Source: Desmodesmus armatus
Lineage: Eukaryota > Chlorophyta > Chlorophyceae > Sphaeropleales > Scenedesmaceae
Direction: 5' to 3'
DNA: 64,000 bases
Assembly: GCA_007449985.2 (NCBI GenBank)
Contig: VIIQ02000066.1
Span: 186,001 to 250,000, forward strand
Numbering within the stretch: the first letter of the stretch is position 1; every line of letters starts with the position of its first letter. Below, one piece after another: positions 62,595 through 64,000 of this stretch. The notes under the pieces were generated by a model. The model saw only the letters and a list, made by a program, of their open reading frames with translations. It searched no databases and was not told the DNA's origin. The position numbers were made by a program, and so were the translations under genes.

Positions 62595-64000
62595 ATGTCG
62601 TTTACTAGGCTCTGGATTCTGTCTATGGTGATGGCTGCAGCTGTTGTGCTGCAGCAGTGTGCCCCAGGGGGCCTCTTGCACCAGCAGTGCAGCAGACTAA
62701 ACAGCTGGCCTCGCCTGGTCAGGCCAATACCAGCAGCCTCTCATCGGTGCATCGACCCACTTGGGCATAATCGACATAAGGCTAGTCGACTGTTGCCCGT
62801 GCATGCTGGGCAGCACACGGGTCCGAACAGTGGCAGCGGCGATGCAGACCCACAGCAACCTTGGAGGCAGGACCCCTCGCACCAGCCGCAGCAGCAGAAG
62901 CAGAAGCAGCGCCCTGGGCCGCTGCAGACTCTGTTTCAAAGAATCGTCTTGCTGCTACGTGTGCTGGCGACTGCAGCGCTGCTGGTAGCCGCTCTGCCGT
63001 ACCTGCTATCCAGTCGGTTGGGCACATCAGCTGCTGCCGCAGCAGTAAGCAGGATGCTGCCAGGCGACGTGAAGATCCAGCGCATAAGCCTGGGTTGGAC
63101 ACAGCCGCTTGCGGTGCACGGGCTGTCCATTTTTGAAGGAGCTGCAGGCAGCAGCAGGCAGCTGATCGGGCTGCAACGATTTTCCTCTGCAGGTGTGCAA
63201 CGTTTGTGTTGGGAGGTGGTTGCAGCAGGTTCAGATCAATTGCCAGCATGTTCCCAGCACTGCATTGCCACCATCTGCCATCTCTGTATGTGCCTCAATG
63301 CGCCCTGTCAGCAACCACAGCCGTCTGCAGACTACCACACGTCGACCTGCATGGCATGTCAAATCCTGCAGATCCTGCTCCACTTGCCCTTTCCTTCTGC
63401 TACTGCCTGCTGCTGCAGAACCACTGCATCAAGTGGTCACAGGCAAGGCCAGTCACCTGACCCTTACCCTCACCAACCCCAGCATTGACTGCTCCCTGAC
63501 AGACGCCGGGGACAACTTCCGCATTGTACGCTACCTCGAGCAATCCAGTCTGCTCGGGATTTTGATCGGCAAACACTCTGCAGCAGCAGCGACCGGGGCA
63601 GCAGCAGCTGGGGCCAGCACGGCACAGCAGGCTAGTGCTGCTGTTAACATACACAGCCACCCCATAGAGGTCCCGGACACAGTTACTGCAGATGATGAAT
63701 CGGATGGTGCAGCTAGCAGCACCGCAAGCAATAAAGCCGGTGCCAGCACAGCAGACACACAGGCGCCAGCAGCAACTAAGCCAGCCATGCAGGCAGCAAG
63801 TGCTGTATCATCATCATCATCATCAGCAGCAGCAGCAGGGGGCGCCACCGCAACCACCAGCAGCAGTGTCAGCAGCCCAGCGCAGCCGCCGTCTGCGTTG
63901 CCTGCAAACTTCATACAGCGGCTGGCGAATGCAGATGCATCTTCCCAGGTGTCTGCTGAGCTGCGGTTGCCTATGGTTTCGGTCTACATTCCTGACGGCG
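62595..64000 (+). CDS. TamB/TIC236-like membrane protein, N-terminal part, cut by window end
   Basis: Two exons are visible, 62595-63192 and 63419 to the window end. They join in phase (SSAEPLHQVV across the junction). A His/Gln/Pro-rich leader is followed by one hydrophobic segment (VLLLRVLATAALLVAALPYL, about 117-136). Next comes a segment like the start of TamB/AsmA-type proteins (MLPGDVKIQRISLGWTQPLA), where a membrane-anchored N-terminus leads into repeated beta strands. Plant TIC236, the TamB relative, spans the plastid envelope and links TIC and TOC translocons. An Ala/Ser/Thr-rich insert interrupts the second exon. The family call rests on pattern only, because most of the protein lies outside the window. 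Confidence 0.5.

Noticed and set aside
63531..63914. Minus-strand Ala/Val-rich open frame near the window end
   Set aside because: It is antisense to the Ala/Ser-rich insert of the TamB/TIC236-like exon, which is in phase with its upstream exon.

Overview
The window reads as nuclear DNA of a chlorophycean green alga, most likely of the Scenedesmaceae type. That placement is an inference from gene structure and composition. Genes are split by many short GT-AG introns (6-26 exons in the larger ones). Coding regions carry Ala, Gln and Ser tracts from CAG/GCA repeats. Several products carry plastid or thylakoid-lumen targeting peptides, and TGTAA, the chlorophycean poly(A) signal, follows several stop codons. 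All exon models were built by hand from splice signals, reading phase and protein similarity. Except for the one frameshift noted, every model closes in phase from ATG to stop.

Layout. (1) 302-5750 (+): secreted cysteine-rich ephrin-receptor-like/apple protein, 861 aa. (2) 7651-9500 (-): mitochondrial carrier, 385 aa. (3) 9798-14471 (+): UBZ4 zinc-finger protein, 1001 aa. (4) 15335-27889 (+): larger paralogue of gene 1, 26 exons, 1404 aa. (5) 30204-33533 (-): thylakoid-lumen cyclophilin with a 9-nt microexon, 248 aa. (6) 33934-36760 (-): predicted lumenal protein, 390 aa. (7) 37077-44047 (-): ABCG7-type half transporter with one apparent 1-nt frameshift. (8) 45201-49331 (-): ATG6/Beclin-1, 522 aa. 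(9) 49791-55912 (+): mitochondrial fumarase, 499 aa. (10) 57181-58235 (-): DUF427 protein, 211 aa. (11) 59263-62164 (-): organelle-targeted protein of unknown function, 230 aa. (12) 62595-64000 (+): N-terminal part of a TamB/TIC236-like membrane protein, cut by the window end.

These are ordinary eukaryotic genes with no operon logic. Three head-to-head pairs (2/3, 8/9 and 11/12) share short intergenic spaces that may be bidirectional promoters. Genes 1/2, 4/5 and 9/10 converge.

The most striking signal is structural. In at least seven places a short tandem duplication has copied a splice junction, sometimes with adjoining coding sequence: genes 3, 4 (twice), 6, 7, 8 and 9. In gene 9 a further duplication has copied the stop codon and poly(A) signal. 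Extra copies lie in the adjacent intron or 3' flank and look like decoy splice sites, pseudo-exons or raw material for alternative exons. Other notable items are a perfect 28-bp palindrome between C and G runs, a dispersed element in three copies, and a 70-bp direct-repeat pair that resembles a small mobile element.
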